From Verrucomicrobiota bacterium (lineage in GTDB: Bacteria; Verrucomicrobiota; Verrucomicrobiia; Opitutales; Opitutaceae), in assembly GCA_030601755.1 (NCBI GenBank), contig JAUWBF010000021.1, forward strand, positions 1-46,915: DNA of 46,915 nt, in the 5' to 3' direction. Positions 8,966-17,716 of the stretch are shown piece by piece; the first letter of the stretch is position 1, and each line of letters begins with the position of its first letter. The notes below the pieces were generated by a model that was given only the letters and a program-made list of their open reading frames with translations, did no database searches and was not told the origin of the DNA. The translations under genes and the position numbers were made by a program.

Positions 8966-9007
8966 ACCGCGCTGGCCAAGCGTGCGTCCGCGGCCCAACC
9001 TGCCCGG

Positions 9008-10012
9008 GTGATCGCTTCCGTCGCTTTCCGGAACTTCAAGGCGCTGCGCAACACCCGCCTCGACCTGCAGCCCTTCAACCTCGTCATCGGCGCCAACGGC
9101 TCCGGCAAGACCAGCCTTATCCAGGCGCTGCTGCGGCTGCGCGGGCTCGCGCGCCTGCCGCTGCGCGAGGACGACGGCCGCCTGCCCGACGCCGCCGAGA
9201 TCAGCTTTCGTTTTCAACCGCCCCACGACGGACTCGAGGCCGTCATGGCCTGCGTGTCCGACACCGCCTGCGACCTGTTGCAGATCATCCCGCTGCCGGC
9301 GGGCGGCGGCGTCGACGACGCGGACGGCCTGCGGGCGCGCCTGGGCGGCGTCCGGGCGTATTTGTTCGATCACTACGCCATGGCGCGGCCCTCCGGCGCA
9401 ACGGACGACGGGCACGAGCTGGCGTCCGACGGGGCCAATCTCTCCGCCGTGCTGGCCTCGCGCCGCGAGCGCGCCCCGGAGGACTTCGCCGTGCTGCGCG
9501 CCGAGGTGCTGCGATTGTTTCCCGAATACGACGACCTCGACGTCGCCACGCTCGCCGGCGGCGGTCGTCACCTGCGACTGCGGCTGGCGGGGGAGGGGAC
9601 CCGCATCACTGCCGACGCCCTCTCGCAGGGCACGCTCTACGCGCTCGCGTTGCTCACGCTCGCGTGCGACTCGCGGCCGCCGGGGCTGGTGTGCATCGAG
9701 GAGGTCGACCGCGGCATCCACCCGCGCTTGCTGCGCGAGATCCGCGACGCGCTCTACCGGCTCAGTCACCCCGAGGCGGCCGGGCTGGCGCGCGAGCCGG
9801 TGCAGGTGATCGTGACGACCCACTCGCCCTACCTGCTCGACCTCTACAAGGACCATCCCGAAGAGGTGGTCATCGCGGAGAAACACGGCCAGGCCGCGAC
9901 CTTCGCGCGGCTGGCGGACCGCGACGACCTCGGCGAGTTGCTGACCGGCGCCTCGCTCGGCGACCTGTGGTTCTCGGGCATCCTCGGCGGCGTGCCGGAA
10001 GACTCGCGATGA
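9008..10012 (+). CDS. AAA/ABC-like ATPase (RecF/AAA_21 type), first gene of a two-gene system
   Basis: A 334-residue P-loop ATPase. Walker A is GANGSGKT (28-35), an ABC-signature-like ALSQGTLYALAL begins near 204, Walker B LVCIEEVD is at 227-234 and the switch TTHSPYLLD starts near 270. The N-terminal VAFRNFKALRNTRLDL is the usual opening of RecF/SMC-like and AAA_21 ATPases. Proteins of this kind are commonly paired with a nuclease or TOPRIM partner in anti-phage modules. The GTG start has no Shine-Dalgarno sequence. The stop overlaps the next gene's start (ATGA), so the two are co-translated. No toxin, methylase or phage gene adjoins it. Confidence 0.85.
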   Translation: MIASVAFRNFKALRNTRLDLQPFNLVIGANGSGKTSLIQALLRLRGLARLPLREDDGRLPDAAEISFRFQPPHDGLEAVMACVSDTACDLLQIIPLPAGGGVDDADGLRARLGGVRAYLFDHYAMARPSGATDDGHELASDGANLSAVLASRRERAPEDFAVLRAEVLRLFPEYDDLDVATLAGGGRHLRLRLAGEGTRITADALSQGTLYALALLTLACDSRPPGLVCIEEVDRGIHPRLLREIRDALYRLSHPEAAGLAREPVQVIVTTHSPYLLDLYKDHPEEVVIAEKHGQAATFARLADRDDLGELLTGASLGDLWFSGILGGVPEDSR

Positions 10013-10635
10013 AGCTCGCGCTGCTCAGCGAATCACCTGCCGACGAGGCCGCGATCGGCGTGCTGGCCGAGGCCGTGCTCGGACAACCGTTCACGCGGGT
10101 GCTGCCCTCGCTGCGCGCCCGCGGCTGGCCGTCGGTGCTGCAGGTGTTGCCGGCGGTGCTCCGGCACCTGCATTTCCACACCGACGCGAACGGGCTGGTG
10201 GTGGTTGTCGACAGCGACGACACCGTGGTGCACACCGACGCGCACGACCACCATCCGCAGTGCCGGCTCTGCCAGCTGCGCGCGGCCTTTCGCAAGACGA
10301 TCAAAAACTTTCCGCCGGCCCACGGCCGCGAACGCGTGCTGCGCGGCATCGGCCTGGCCGTGCCCGCGATGGAGGCATGGTATCTGTGCGGCCGCGACGA
10401 GACCGTGACCGAGGAGGCGTGGCTGCGCGGACAGGAGGCGGGACGCGCGCCCTACACGCGGCGCGAGCTCAAGCAGCGCGTCTACGGCACCGACCGGCCG
10501 AGCCTGCAACTCATGACCACCCACGCCCTCGCGGCGGCGCGCCGCCACGCGACCGACCCGCGCCGCCTGGAGAACGACTTCCCCGGCTTCCGCGCGCTGG
10601 CGGAGGATCTGAAGGCGTGGAAATTGAACAGTTGA
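10009..10635 (+). CDS. TOPRIM-like (DUF4276/RloB-type) partner of the ATPase
   Basis: A 208-residue soluble protein. It has the layout I associate with TOPRIM-like DUF4276/RloB proteins: an early acidic residue after a first strand (LALLSESPADE, E8), a strand ending in an acidic cluster (VVVVDSDD, D68-D71), VPAMEAWYLCG near 118-128 and a C-terminal NDFPGFRALAEDLKAW. These acids could bind Mg2+ for nuclease chemistry. A His/Cys-rich stretch between (HDHHPQCRLC, residues 79-88) might bind zinc. It is coupled to the ATPase gene by ATGA. The family call is from motif pattern only; a profile search is needed. The last codons overlap the operator of the following MarR gene. Confidence 0.6.
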   Translation: MKLALLSESPADEAAIGVLAEAVLGQPFTRVLPSLRARGWPSVLQVLPAVLRHLHFHTDANGLVVVVDSDDTVVHTDAHDHHPQCRLCQLRAAFRKTIKNFPPAHGRERVLRGIGLAVPAMEAWYLCGRDETVTEEAWLRGQEAGRAPYTRRELKQRVYGTDRPSLQLMTTHALAAARRHATDPRRLENDFPGFRALAEDLKAWKLNS

Positions 10636-10648
10636 CATATCAACTGTT
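10627..10648. promoter_or_regulatory. palindromic operator, probable MarR binding site
   Basis: A perfect 9-bp inverted repeat, AACAGTTGA / TCAACTGTT, with a 4-base centre (CATA). It lies 18 bases before the start of the MarR gene. It contains TTGACA (10632-10637), a consensus -35 box, so bound repressor would block transcription. MarR proteins typically bind palindromes of this size in their own promoters. The palindrome covers the stop codon of the TOPRIM-like gene. The matching -10 box is weak (TAAGAA near 10653), and with only ~18 bases left the transcript would be nearly leaderless. Confidence 0.7.
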
Positions 10649-10666
10649 GTTGTAAGAACGGACCGC

Positions 10667-11107
10667 ATGCAATCGACGCAGGGTCTGGAACTGGTCAAGG
10701 AAGTGATGGCGACGGCGGACGCGTTCGCCCGTGAGAGTCAGCGGTTGTTTCGTCCGCACGGGTTGACCGCGGTGCAGTTCAACGTGCTCAACGTGTTGGC
10801 CGGACAATCGCGCGGCCTCAGTCAGCGTGAACTGGGCGACACGCTGGTGGTTGACCGTTCGAACGTGACGGGCCTGGTCGACCGGCTGGCGAAACTGGGC
10901 TGGGTGAAACGCGCGGCCGATCCGGACGACCGTCGCATCCATCGCATCGAGCTGACGCCGGCGGGGCGCAAGATCTGGCAAAAGGTGCAGCCAAAGTTCG
11001 CCGAGGCGGTGACGCAGGTGACGGCCGACCTCGACGAGAAGACCGTGCGCGCGGCCCTGGTCGTGTTGAAGCAACTGCAGGCCGGCGCGGCCGGTTGGAA
11101 TCTCTGA
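10667..11107 (+). CDS. MarR-family transcriptional regulator
   Basis: A 146-residue MarR-type winged-helix regulator. The helix-turn-helix and wing run over about residues 50-101, with the recognition helix in VDRSNVTGLVDRLAKLG and the wing DPDDRRIHRIELTPAGR. Long helices at both ends form the expected dimer interface. It probably represses itself and the downstream DUF2339-aas genes by binding the palindrome at 10627-10648; this is inferred from position. No Shine-Dalgarno sequence is present. The next gene begins 16 bases after its stop. The ligand is unknown; the neighbours suggest a lipid or membrane signal. Confidence 0.9.
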   Translation: MQSTQGLELVKEVMATADAFARESQRLFRPHGLTAVQFNVLNVLAGQSRGLSQRELGDTLVVDRSNVTGLVDRLAKLGWVKRAADPDDRRIHRIELTPAGRKIWQKVQPKFAEAVTQVTADLDEKTVRAALVVLKQLQAGAAGWNL

Positions 11108-11123
11108 TCGAGAGGGAGCGGTG

Positions 11124-14100
11124 ATGCAGAATTCGGTCGAAGTCGGTCGGTTGTTGGCGCGGGTGGAGCGGCTGGAAATCGAGCTGCGCTCGGTGCGCGC
11201 CGAGCTGGCAAAGCTGACGGACGCCGAGCCGGTCGCCGGTCCGGTTGAGACGACGGAGCCGCCGCCGTTACCGGTCGCGCCCGAGCCGGTGCCCGCGGTG
11301 GTGTTTTCGACGGAGCCGCCGGTTGAGCACGTAGCGCCGGTCGTTGCCGTGGAACCGCCTCCGCTGCCAGCGGCGCGGGTGGCCCCGCCGCCCTTGCCGG
11401 TCGCGAAAGAGTCTGCGTCTGAACCGGACTGGCGCGACTGGCTGCGCTCGTTGCAACTGTGGCCGCCGGCGGGCGAGGGCAGCGCCGAGGTGCGGCTGGG
11501 AGCGTGGTGGGCGACGCGTATCGGCGCGTTGCTGGCGGTGATCGGCGTGGTGTTTTTCGGCGTCTATGTGTCGGTGGGCACGCCGCCGTGGGTGAAGTTT
11601 GTCGAGTTGCTTGCGGTGGCGCTGGGTGTGACCGCGGGCGGTTTTTGGCTGGAGCGCCGGCTGGAGCGTTTCGGCGCGGTGGTCGCGGCGGGCGGTCTGG
11701 CGTTGATCTATTTTTGCGCGTTCGCGGCGCATGCGGTGCCGGCGGTGCGGGTGGTGGAGTCGCCGGTCGCGGCCGGCGGCTGGCAACTGGCGGCGGTCGG
11801 CTTGATTCTGGGCGCGGCGTTGTGGCGGCGGTCATCGGCGGTGGCGACGCTGGCGGTGGGGCTGGGCGCGGCGACGGCGTTCTTTGCGCTGACGGGCGGG
11901 TTTTCGGGCTTCGCGTTGTTCACGGTCGGTTTGCTGGCGGTGGTGGCGGTGGCCTTCGCGCGACTGCGCGGCTGGGAGGCGCCGTCGGTGCTGGCGTTGC
12001 CGGCGGTGCACGCGGTCTACCTGTCGGTGTGGGCGGACCAGTGGCGCGGCGGCGAGGCGGTGCCGGCGGGCGGGTTGCCGTGGTGGTTTCTCGCGGGAGT
12101 CACGGCGGTGTTTTTCCTGCGCGACTGGCGCGGGCAACGCGTGGAGGCGGCGGCGGTGTCGTCCGGCGATCGGTGGTTCCAAGGCGTCAACTCGAGTCTG
12201 GCGGCGTTGTCCGGTGTGGTGACGGCGTTGACGTTGTATCGCGACGAGTTGGCGTGGTTTTATTTTGGCGCGGCGGGTTTGTTCGCGGCGATGGCGGCGG
12301 CGCGCCGGCGTCAGGTCGCGGGTGATCTGGTCGAGGTGATCCTGCTGGCGAAGGCGGCGGGCGCGTTGACGCTCGGCGTGATCGAGCTGACCGCGGGCCG
12401 CACGACGGCGCTGGCGCTGTTGGTGCAGGCGGCGGTGCTGGCGTGGCTCGCGCCGCGGCTGGCCTCGCGGGTGCTGGCGGTCGCGGCGGGTCTGGCGGCG
12501 ACGGTCGCGGCGGGCTTCATGTTCAAGGACGCGGTGGACGGTGCGCACTGGCTTGGTGCGGTCGGGCCGGTGGGATTGTTTTTGCTTGGCTGGCTCGGGT
12601 TGGCGGCGACGGAGCCGCGGCGCTGGCTCGACGCGTCGACGGCGCGGTTCTTCGAGGTTGCGGCGGGCGTGGTCGGCGGATTGCTCGCGATGGCGGCGGC
12701 CGGCGGCTGGTGGCCGCGCGAGTGGGCGCCGGCTTGGCTGGCGGCGCTGGCGTTGTTGATGGCCGCACCGCTGGTCTGGCGTCGCTCGGTGGTCTTCGTG
12801 ACGGCGGGCGGACTGGCGCTGGCGGCGGCGCAGTGCTGGCTGTGGCAGCGCGCGTGGGTGGGGCAATCGGAGTTGTGGTTGAACGCGGTGGCGGTGCTGT
12901 CGCCGCTGGCGGTGCTTGCCTGGGTGCTGGGCGGGCGCGCCGGGTGGCGCGGGGTGGCGTTCGCGGGTTTGCTGGCGACGTTGTTCGGTCTGGCGCAGGT
13001 GGCGCGGGCGGAGTTGTCGCGCGAGGTGGCGGTGGCGGGTTGCGTGGGCTTGGGCGCGTTGATGGCGCTGCTGGCGCCGTGGACCGGCGTGCGGCGCTGG
13101 CAGGCGGCGGGCACGGTGCTGGCGGCGCTGGGCGTTTGGCAGGCGTGGACGGGCGCGCCCGACGTGGGTGTTGCGTGGACGGTGTTGGTGGTGGGCGCGT
13201 GGTGGGTGTTGCCGGTGATTTTGCACGAGTCGTCGCGGCATCGTGAGCAGGCGACGGGTGAGGACCGTTGGGTGCGTCCGGCGCAGTTGGGCGTGGCGGC
13301 GGCGGGCACGTTCACGCTGTTGCCGCCGGTGACCTCGGGGGCGACCGAGGTGTTGATCTGGGCGGGGCTGGGCGTGGTGTTGTGCGCGTTGCGGAGCTGG
13401 CGGCGTTTGCCCGGTGCGCTGGCGGTCTCGTTGGTGGCGTGGGCGGTGGCGACGTGGCGTCTGGACCACGTTGCCTACGGGGCGGCGACGCTGGGCTTGC
13501 TGGCGGCGGTCGCTGGGGCTTGGGCGATGGTGGCCTGGCTGCGCGACGATGAGAGCCGCTGGGGGCGGGTCGGCGCGGCGGTGTTGGCGACGTTGTTCAC
13601 GCTGCAGGTGGCGACGGTGGCGTTGCGCGGCGCGGACCGGCTGTGGTTGATCGCCGCGGTGGTGGGCGGCGTGGCGGCGTTGTGCCGCTGGCTGGATGTG
13701 CGCGCGACGCGTCCGGCGGCGTTGGTGTTGTGCGCGTGGGGCTGGGGGCAGGCGATCTGGCTGATCGGCGGCGGGCGGGCGCTGGGTTGGGGCGAGCCGG
13801 CGGTGGCGGTGTTGGTGTTCGCGTTGGTCGTGATCGCGTCGCCGGTGTGGTTGGCGCGGGCGGGCGACGAACTGGCGGCCGGCACGCGGGGCGGCGTGCG
13901 CTGGTTGTGCGGGTTGGGCGGCGTGTCGGTCGCGGGCGCGTTGGTGTGGCGGCAGCCGCCGCCGCTGGCAGCCTACGTGACGGTGGGGTGGGGGCTTATC
14001 GCGATCACGATCTTCGCGGTGGGTCTGCTCGGGCGGTTGCGCAGCCACCGTCTGCTGGGTTTGCTCGTGCTGGCGGTGTGCGTGCCGCGGGTGTTCGTGG

Positions 14101-14246
14101 TGGACCTAAACTCCATCCTGCACCGGATCATTGCCTTCATCGCGCTGGGCGTGGTGTTGTTGTGGGTCGGCTTTTCCTACCACCGGTTCCGGCATTGGAT
14201 CACCGGTGAAAACCCCGAAATGAAAGAGGATTTGAACCATGAGTAA
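11124..14246 (+). CDS. giant DUF2339 multi-pass membrane protein
   Basis: A protein of about 1040 residues fitting the DUF2339 family: a short N-terminal coiled coil (residues ~5-35), a Pro/Val/Glu-rich linker (~36-100), then some 25 or more hydrophobic helices to the end. The function of the family is unknown. A Shine-Dalgarno-like GAGGGAG precedes two possible starts, GTG 11121 and ATG 11124; the ATG is chosen. Codon use favours G-ending codons (GCG, GTG, TTG, GGC) strongly, unlike the C-ending codons of the respiratory and ribosomal genes in the window. Its stop overlaps the start of the Aas-like gene by 8 bases, arguing for a shared job in the envelope. Confidence 0.85.
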   Translation: MQNSVEVGRLLARVERLEIELRSVRAELAKLTDAEPVAGPVETTEPPPLPVAPEPVPAVVFSTEPPVEHVAPVVAVEPPPLPAARVAPPPLPVAKESASEPDWRDWLRSLQLWPPAGEGSAEVRLGAWWATRIGALLAVIGVVFFGVYVSVGTPPWVKFVELLAVALGVTAGGFWLERRLERFGAVVAAGGLALIYFCAFAAHAVPAVRVVESPVAAGGWQLAAVGLILGAALWRRSSAVATLAVGLGAATAFFALTGGFSGFALFTVGLLAVVAVAFARLRGWEAPSVLALPAVHAVYLSVWADQWRGGEAVPAGGLPWWFLAGVTAVFFLRDWRGQRVEAAAVSSGDRWFQGVNSSLAALSGVVTALTLYRDELAWFYFGAAGLFAAMAAARRRQVAGDLVEVILLAKAAGALTLGVIELTAGRTTALALLVQAAVLAWLAPRLASRVLAVAAGLAATVAAGFMFKDAVDGAHWLGAVGPVGLFLLGWLGLAATEPRRWLDASTARFFEVAAGVVGGLLAMAAAGGWWPREWAPAWLAALALLMAAPLVWRRSVVFVTAGGLALAAAQCWLWQRAWVGQSELWLNAVAVLSPLAVLAWVLGGRAGWRGVAFAGLLATLFGLAQVARAELSREVAVAGCVGLGALMALLAPWTGVRRWQAAGTVLAALGVWQAWTGAPDVGVAWTVLVVGAWWVLPVILHESSRHREQATGEDRWVRPAQLGVAAAGTFTLLPPVTSGATEVLIWAGLGVVLCALRSWRRLPGALAVSLVAWAVATWRLDHVAYGAATLGLLAAVAGAWAMVAWLRDDESRWGRVGAAVLATLFTLQVATVALRGADRLWLIAAVVGGVAALCRWLDVRATRPAALVLCAWGWGQAIWLIGGGRALGWGEPAVAVLVFALVVIASPVWLARAGDELAAGTRGGVRWLCGLGGVSVAGALVWRQPPPLAAYVTVGWGLIAITIFAVGLLGRLRSHRLLGLLVLAVCVPRVFVVDLNSILHRIIAFIALGVVLLWVGFSYHRFRHWITGENPEMKEDLNHE

Positions 14247-16464
14247 TTCCCCCGGATTTCGTCGTGCCGTCGCGCCTTGGTGGCTGGCCTGGCCGTGCAT
14301 CCTGTTCGCGCGGTTGCTGTATCGCGTGAGGTCGTCGGGCGCCGGGCGCCTGCCCGAGCAGGGCGGCGTGCTGCTGGTGGCCAACCACCTGTCCTATGTC
14401 GACGTGGTGGTGCTGCAAATGGCCTGCCCGCGTCCGATCCGTTTCGTGGGCTACGAGGGGCTGACGCGCGACTGGTTCTTCAGGCTGGTGTTCAAGCTCA
14501 CCGGCACGATCCCGGTCTCGGCCGACAGCGCGCTGGAGGCCATGCGCAAGGTTCGCGAGCGGCTGGCCGCCGGCGAGGTCGTGCTGATGTTTCCCGAGGG
14601 CGCGATCTCGCGCACGGGCCAGTTGATGAAGTTGCAGCGTGGATACGAACTGATGGCCAGGCGCGCGCGCGTGCCGGTCATGCCGGTGTTTCACGACGGC
14701 CTCTGGGGATCGGTGTTTTCGTTCTCGGGCGGCCGCTACCTGTGGAAGGCCCCGCGCATCATGCGCACGCCGGTGTTCGTGGCGTGGGGCGAGCCGCTGC
14801 CGGCGGAGCGGGCGACGGCCGACGTGGTGCGGCAACGGTTGCTCGACCTCGGCTGTGCGGCGTTCAGCGAGCGTCCGCTGCTCAGGCGTCACCTCGGTCG
14901 CGAGATCGTGCGTGGCCTGGCGCGCCGTCCGTGGAAGGTGGAGTTTGTCGACCGCACGGTCGGACGTCGGCCGCTCACGGCCGCGACGATCCTCGGCGCG
15001 TCGGCGGCGTTGTCGCGGCACCTGAAGAAAACCGTCGAGGAGCGGCGCGTGGGCATCGTGCTGCCGCCGGGAGCGGGCGCGGTGCTGGCCAACCTCGGCG
15101 TGCTTTGCGCGGGCAAGATTCCCGTGAACCTCAACTTCACCGCGGGCAAGTCCGCCATCGAGTCGAGCCTGCGCATGGCGGGCATTCAAACCGTGCTCAC
15201 GGCGGATGCGGTCAAGGCCAAGGTGCCGCAATTCCCCTGGCCGGAGGACACGCGCGACTTCCGCGAGGTGATGACCGCCGCCGGCGGCAAACGCGCCGTG
15301 CTGCCGTGGCTGATTGCCGCGTGGGTGTTGCCCAACCAACTCTTCGCCGCGTTGCTCGGCCTGCCGAAAACCGGCGACCGCGAGGAGGCCGGTTTGCTCT
15401 TCACCAGCGGCAGCTCGGGCGAACCCAAGGGCGTGGTTCTGACCCATCGCAACATTCTGGCGAACTGCACTCAGATCGCGTCGCTGTCGATTCTGCCGCC
15501 CGACTGCGTGATGCTCGGCTGCCTGCCGGTGTTTCACAGTTTCGGCTTCACGGTCAGCCTGTGGTATCCGCTCTGGCACGGCTGCCGCGTGGTGACGGTC
15601 CCGAGCCCGCTCGACACGCGAAAGATCGTCGAATCGATCCGAGACGAGCAGGCCACGGTGATGGTCGGCGCGCCGACCTTCCTGCGTCCCTTGCTCAAGC
15701 GCGCGGAGATCGCCGAGCTGCGTTCGTTGCAGGTCGTGGTGTCGGGCGCGGAAAAATTGCCCGACGATCTGCACGAGGCCTTCCGCAAGCGCTTCCACTT
15801 GGAGATTTTTCAAGGCTACGGCCTCACCGAGACCTCGCCCGCGACCAACGTCAACCAGCCCGATCCGTGGACCGACTCCGCGACGGCCACGCACCAGCAG
15901 GGGCAGCGCTTCGGCTCGGTCGGCCGCATGATGCCGGGCATGACCGCGCGTATTCTGCATCCGGATACGATGGAGCCGGTCGCCGCGACCGAGGCCGGCA
16001 TCGTCGCCTTCCGGGGCGACAACATCTTCGGCGGCTACCTCGGTGACGAGGAAAAGACCAAGGCCGCCTTCCACGACGGCTGGTTCGTCACCGGCGACCT
16101 CGGGCGCTTCGACGAGGACGGTTTTCTCACCATCGAGGGCAGGCTCTCGCGGTTTTCGAAGATCGGCGGCGAGATGGTTCCGCACGGCACCGTCGAGCAA
16201 CGCCTGCTTGAAGCGCTGGGCGTGACCGATGCCGAGGGCTACGCGGCGGTCGTCACCGGCGTGCCCGACGCGGCCAAGGGCGAACAGCTGGTGCTATTGA
16301 CCACGCTCGACGTGACCGCCGACCAGGTGCGCGACGCGCTGACCAAGGCCGGTCTGCCCAACCTCTGGATTCCCCGCGATGTGCGCCGCGTCGAGAGCAT
16401 TCCCGTGCTCGGCACGGGCAAGCTCGACCTCAAGGGCGTGCGCAATCTGGCGCTGCAGGCCTGA
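14239..16464 (+). CDS. aas: Aas-type bifunctional acyltransferase / acyl-ACP synthetase
   Basis: A 741-residue fusion like Escherichia coli Aas (719 residues). The N-terminal part is a PlsC-type acyltransferase with the HX4D motif in NHLSYVD (50-55) and FPEGAISRTG (from 118). Residues ~230-741 are an AMP-forming ligase with LLFTSGSSGEPKG near 386, GYGLTETSP near 527, TGDLGRFDEDG near 617 and the C-terminal lysine in GTGKLDLKG near 728. The family re-acylates lysophospholipids using fatty acids activated on ACP at the inner membrane. An LplT-like flippase is not fused or adjacent; whether the upstream DUF2339 protein plays such a role is only a guess. Confidence 0.87.
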   Translation: MSNSPGFRRAVAPWWLAWPCILFARLLYRVRSSGAGRLPEQGGVLLVANHLSYVDVVVLQMACPRPIRFVGYEGLTRDWFFRLVFKLTGTIPVSADSALEAMRKVRERLAAGEVVLMFPEGAISRTGQLMKLQRGYELMARRARVPVMPVFHDGLWGSVFSFSGGRYLWKAPRIMRTPVFVAWGEPLPAERATADVVRQRLLDLGCAAFSERPLLRRHLGREIVRGLARRPWKVEFVDRTVGRRPLTAATILGASAALSRHLKKTVEERRVGIVLPPGAGAVLANLGVLCAGKIPVNLNFTAGKSAIESSLRMAGIQTVLTADAVKAKVPQFPWPEDTRDFREVMTAAGGKRAVLPWLIAAWVLPNQLFAALLGLPKTGDREEAGLLFTSGSSGEPKGVVLTHRNILANCTQIASLSILPPDCVMLGCLPVFHSFGFTVSLWYPLWHGCRVVTVPSPLDTRKIVESIRDEQATVMVGAPTFLRPLLKRAEIAELRSLQVVVSGAEKLPDDLHEAFRKRFHLEIFQGYGLTETSPATNVNQPDPWTDSATATHQQGQRFGSVGRMMPGMTARILHPDTMEPVAATEAGIVAFRGDNIFGGYLGDEEKTKAAFHDGWFVTGDLGRFDEDGFLTIEGRLSRFSKIGGEMVPHGTVEQRLLEALGVTDAEGYAAVVTGVPDAAKGEQLVLLTTLDVTADQVRDALTKAGLPNLWIPRDVRRVESIPVLGTGKLDLKGVRNLALQA

Positions 16465-16474
16465 GATTATTTTT

Positions 16475-17716
16475 ATGAAAACACCGCTCCTGTTTCTTCC
16501 GCTGGCCTGCCTGACGGCGCCGCTGTCGGCCGAGTTGGTCCTGCCTCCCGAGGTGTTCGCCGGTCGCTTGGCCTCCGTGGTGCGTTCCGAGTTGAAGGTC
16601 GACGAGGCGACCGCCGAGGGCGGCTTCGCGGCCGCGGTGGTCGAATTGCTGGCCGGCGTCGAAACGCTCTGCGGCGAGATGCACGGCCTCGGGCTCAATT
16701 ATCAGTTCGCCCGCGAGCTGCCCGTGCCGGTGTTCCGCCTGCAACTGCCGGTCAAGGCCGACGCAGAACCGGTGCGCCCGGAGCAGGTGAGGGCGGTGAT
16801 CGAGCGCTTCGAGGACTGCCTGCGGCGCGTCGACGAACGTCTGGCGGCCTTGCCGGAGGGCGAGTTCAAGACGGTCGTGCCGTTGTCGGCGATCAGTCTC
16901 GACTTCAACGGCGACGGCGCGGTCGGCGAGGCGGAGTCGTTCGCGGTGTTTATGCGCGGCCTGAGTGGTCGTCGCCCGGCCGCGGGCGAGCCGTTGCCGG
17001 CCGGCGGACCGGAGGTAACGGTGGCGTTTGATCGCGCCGACGTCACTTGGCTGCGCGCCTACACGCACCTGCTGCGCGGCGTGCTGGACACGTTGCTCGC
17101 GCACGACGGCGGCGAGTTGTTCGCGTCCGTCGGACAAGCCTTCTTCGTGCACGCGGACACGGCCATGGCACGGTTGCTCGCGACCAATCCCGAGCCCGAT
17201 GCCAAGGAGCGCCGGCGCGCGCTGCAAGGGGATCGCATCGCCGACGCCATCGCGCTGATCCATGGCGTCAACCTGCCGGTGGCCGACCCCGCGCGACTGG
17301 CCGGTGCGCGCGAACACTTCCTGACCGCGACGAAGCTCAGTCGCGCAACGCTCGACGCCATCGCCGCCGAGACCGACAACGACCGCGAGTGGCTGCCCGG
17401 TCCCAGCCAGACGAGCGCCTTCGGCCTCACGCTCACGACCGCGCAGGCCGACGGCTGGCGCACGCTGCTGGGCGAACTCGACGACCTGCTCGCGGGTCGC
17501 AAGCTGCTGCCGCACTGGCGCTTTCCCGGCGAGCGCGGCGTGAACGTGAAACGCTGGTTCCTGGAGTCTCGCCACACCGATCTCGTCCTGCTCGTGCAGG
17601 GCGCGGACGCGGTGCCGTTCATCGAGTCCGGCGAACCCACGCGCGGCGCGACCTGGCGCGAAATCACCCGGCTCTTCGGCGGCAATTTTTTAGGCTATGC
17701 TCTTTGGATCAACTGA
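16475..17716 (+). CDS. secreted protein with a single EF-hand calcium loop
   Basis: A 413-residue protein with a clear signal peptide (MKTPLLFLPLACLTAPLSA). One canonical EF-hand loop is seen at residues 143-154 (DFNGDGAVGEAE, acids at positions 1, 5 and 12), just after a conserved-looking LSAISLDFNG. The rest is mixed helix with no catalytic motif I can name. I do not recognise the family beyond 'exported, probably calcium-binding'. It follows aas by 10 bases and its end overlaps the amidohydrolase by 20 bases. The ATG at 16475 is chosen because it starts the signal peptide; no Shine-Dalgarno sequence is present. Confidence 0.75.
   Translation: MKTPLLFLPLACLTAPLSAELVLPPEVFAGRLASVVRSELKVDEATAEGGFAAAVVELLAGVETLCGEMHGLGLNYQFARELPVPVFRLQLPVKADAEPVRPEQVRAVIERFEDCLRRVDERLAALPEGEFKTVVPLSAISLDFNGDGAVGEAESFAVFMRGLSGRRPAAGEPLPAGGPEVTVAFDRADVTWLRAYTHLLRGVLDTLLAHDGGELFASVGQAFFVHADTAMARLLATNPEPDAKERRRALQGDRIADAIALIHGVNLPVADPARLAGAREHFLTATKLSRATLDAIAAETDNDREWLPGPSQTSAFGLTLTTAQADGWRTLLGELDDLLAGRKLLPHWRFPGERGVNVKRWFLESRHTDLVLLVQGADAVPFIESGEPTRGATWREITRLFGGNFLGYALWIN

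Noticed and set aside
11832-14048. 738-codon reverse frame over the DUF2339 gene
   Set aside because: Arg/His/Gln/Pro-rich shadow without any domain; DUF2339 helices on the plus strand are convincing.
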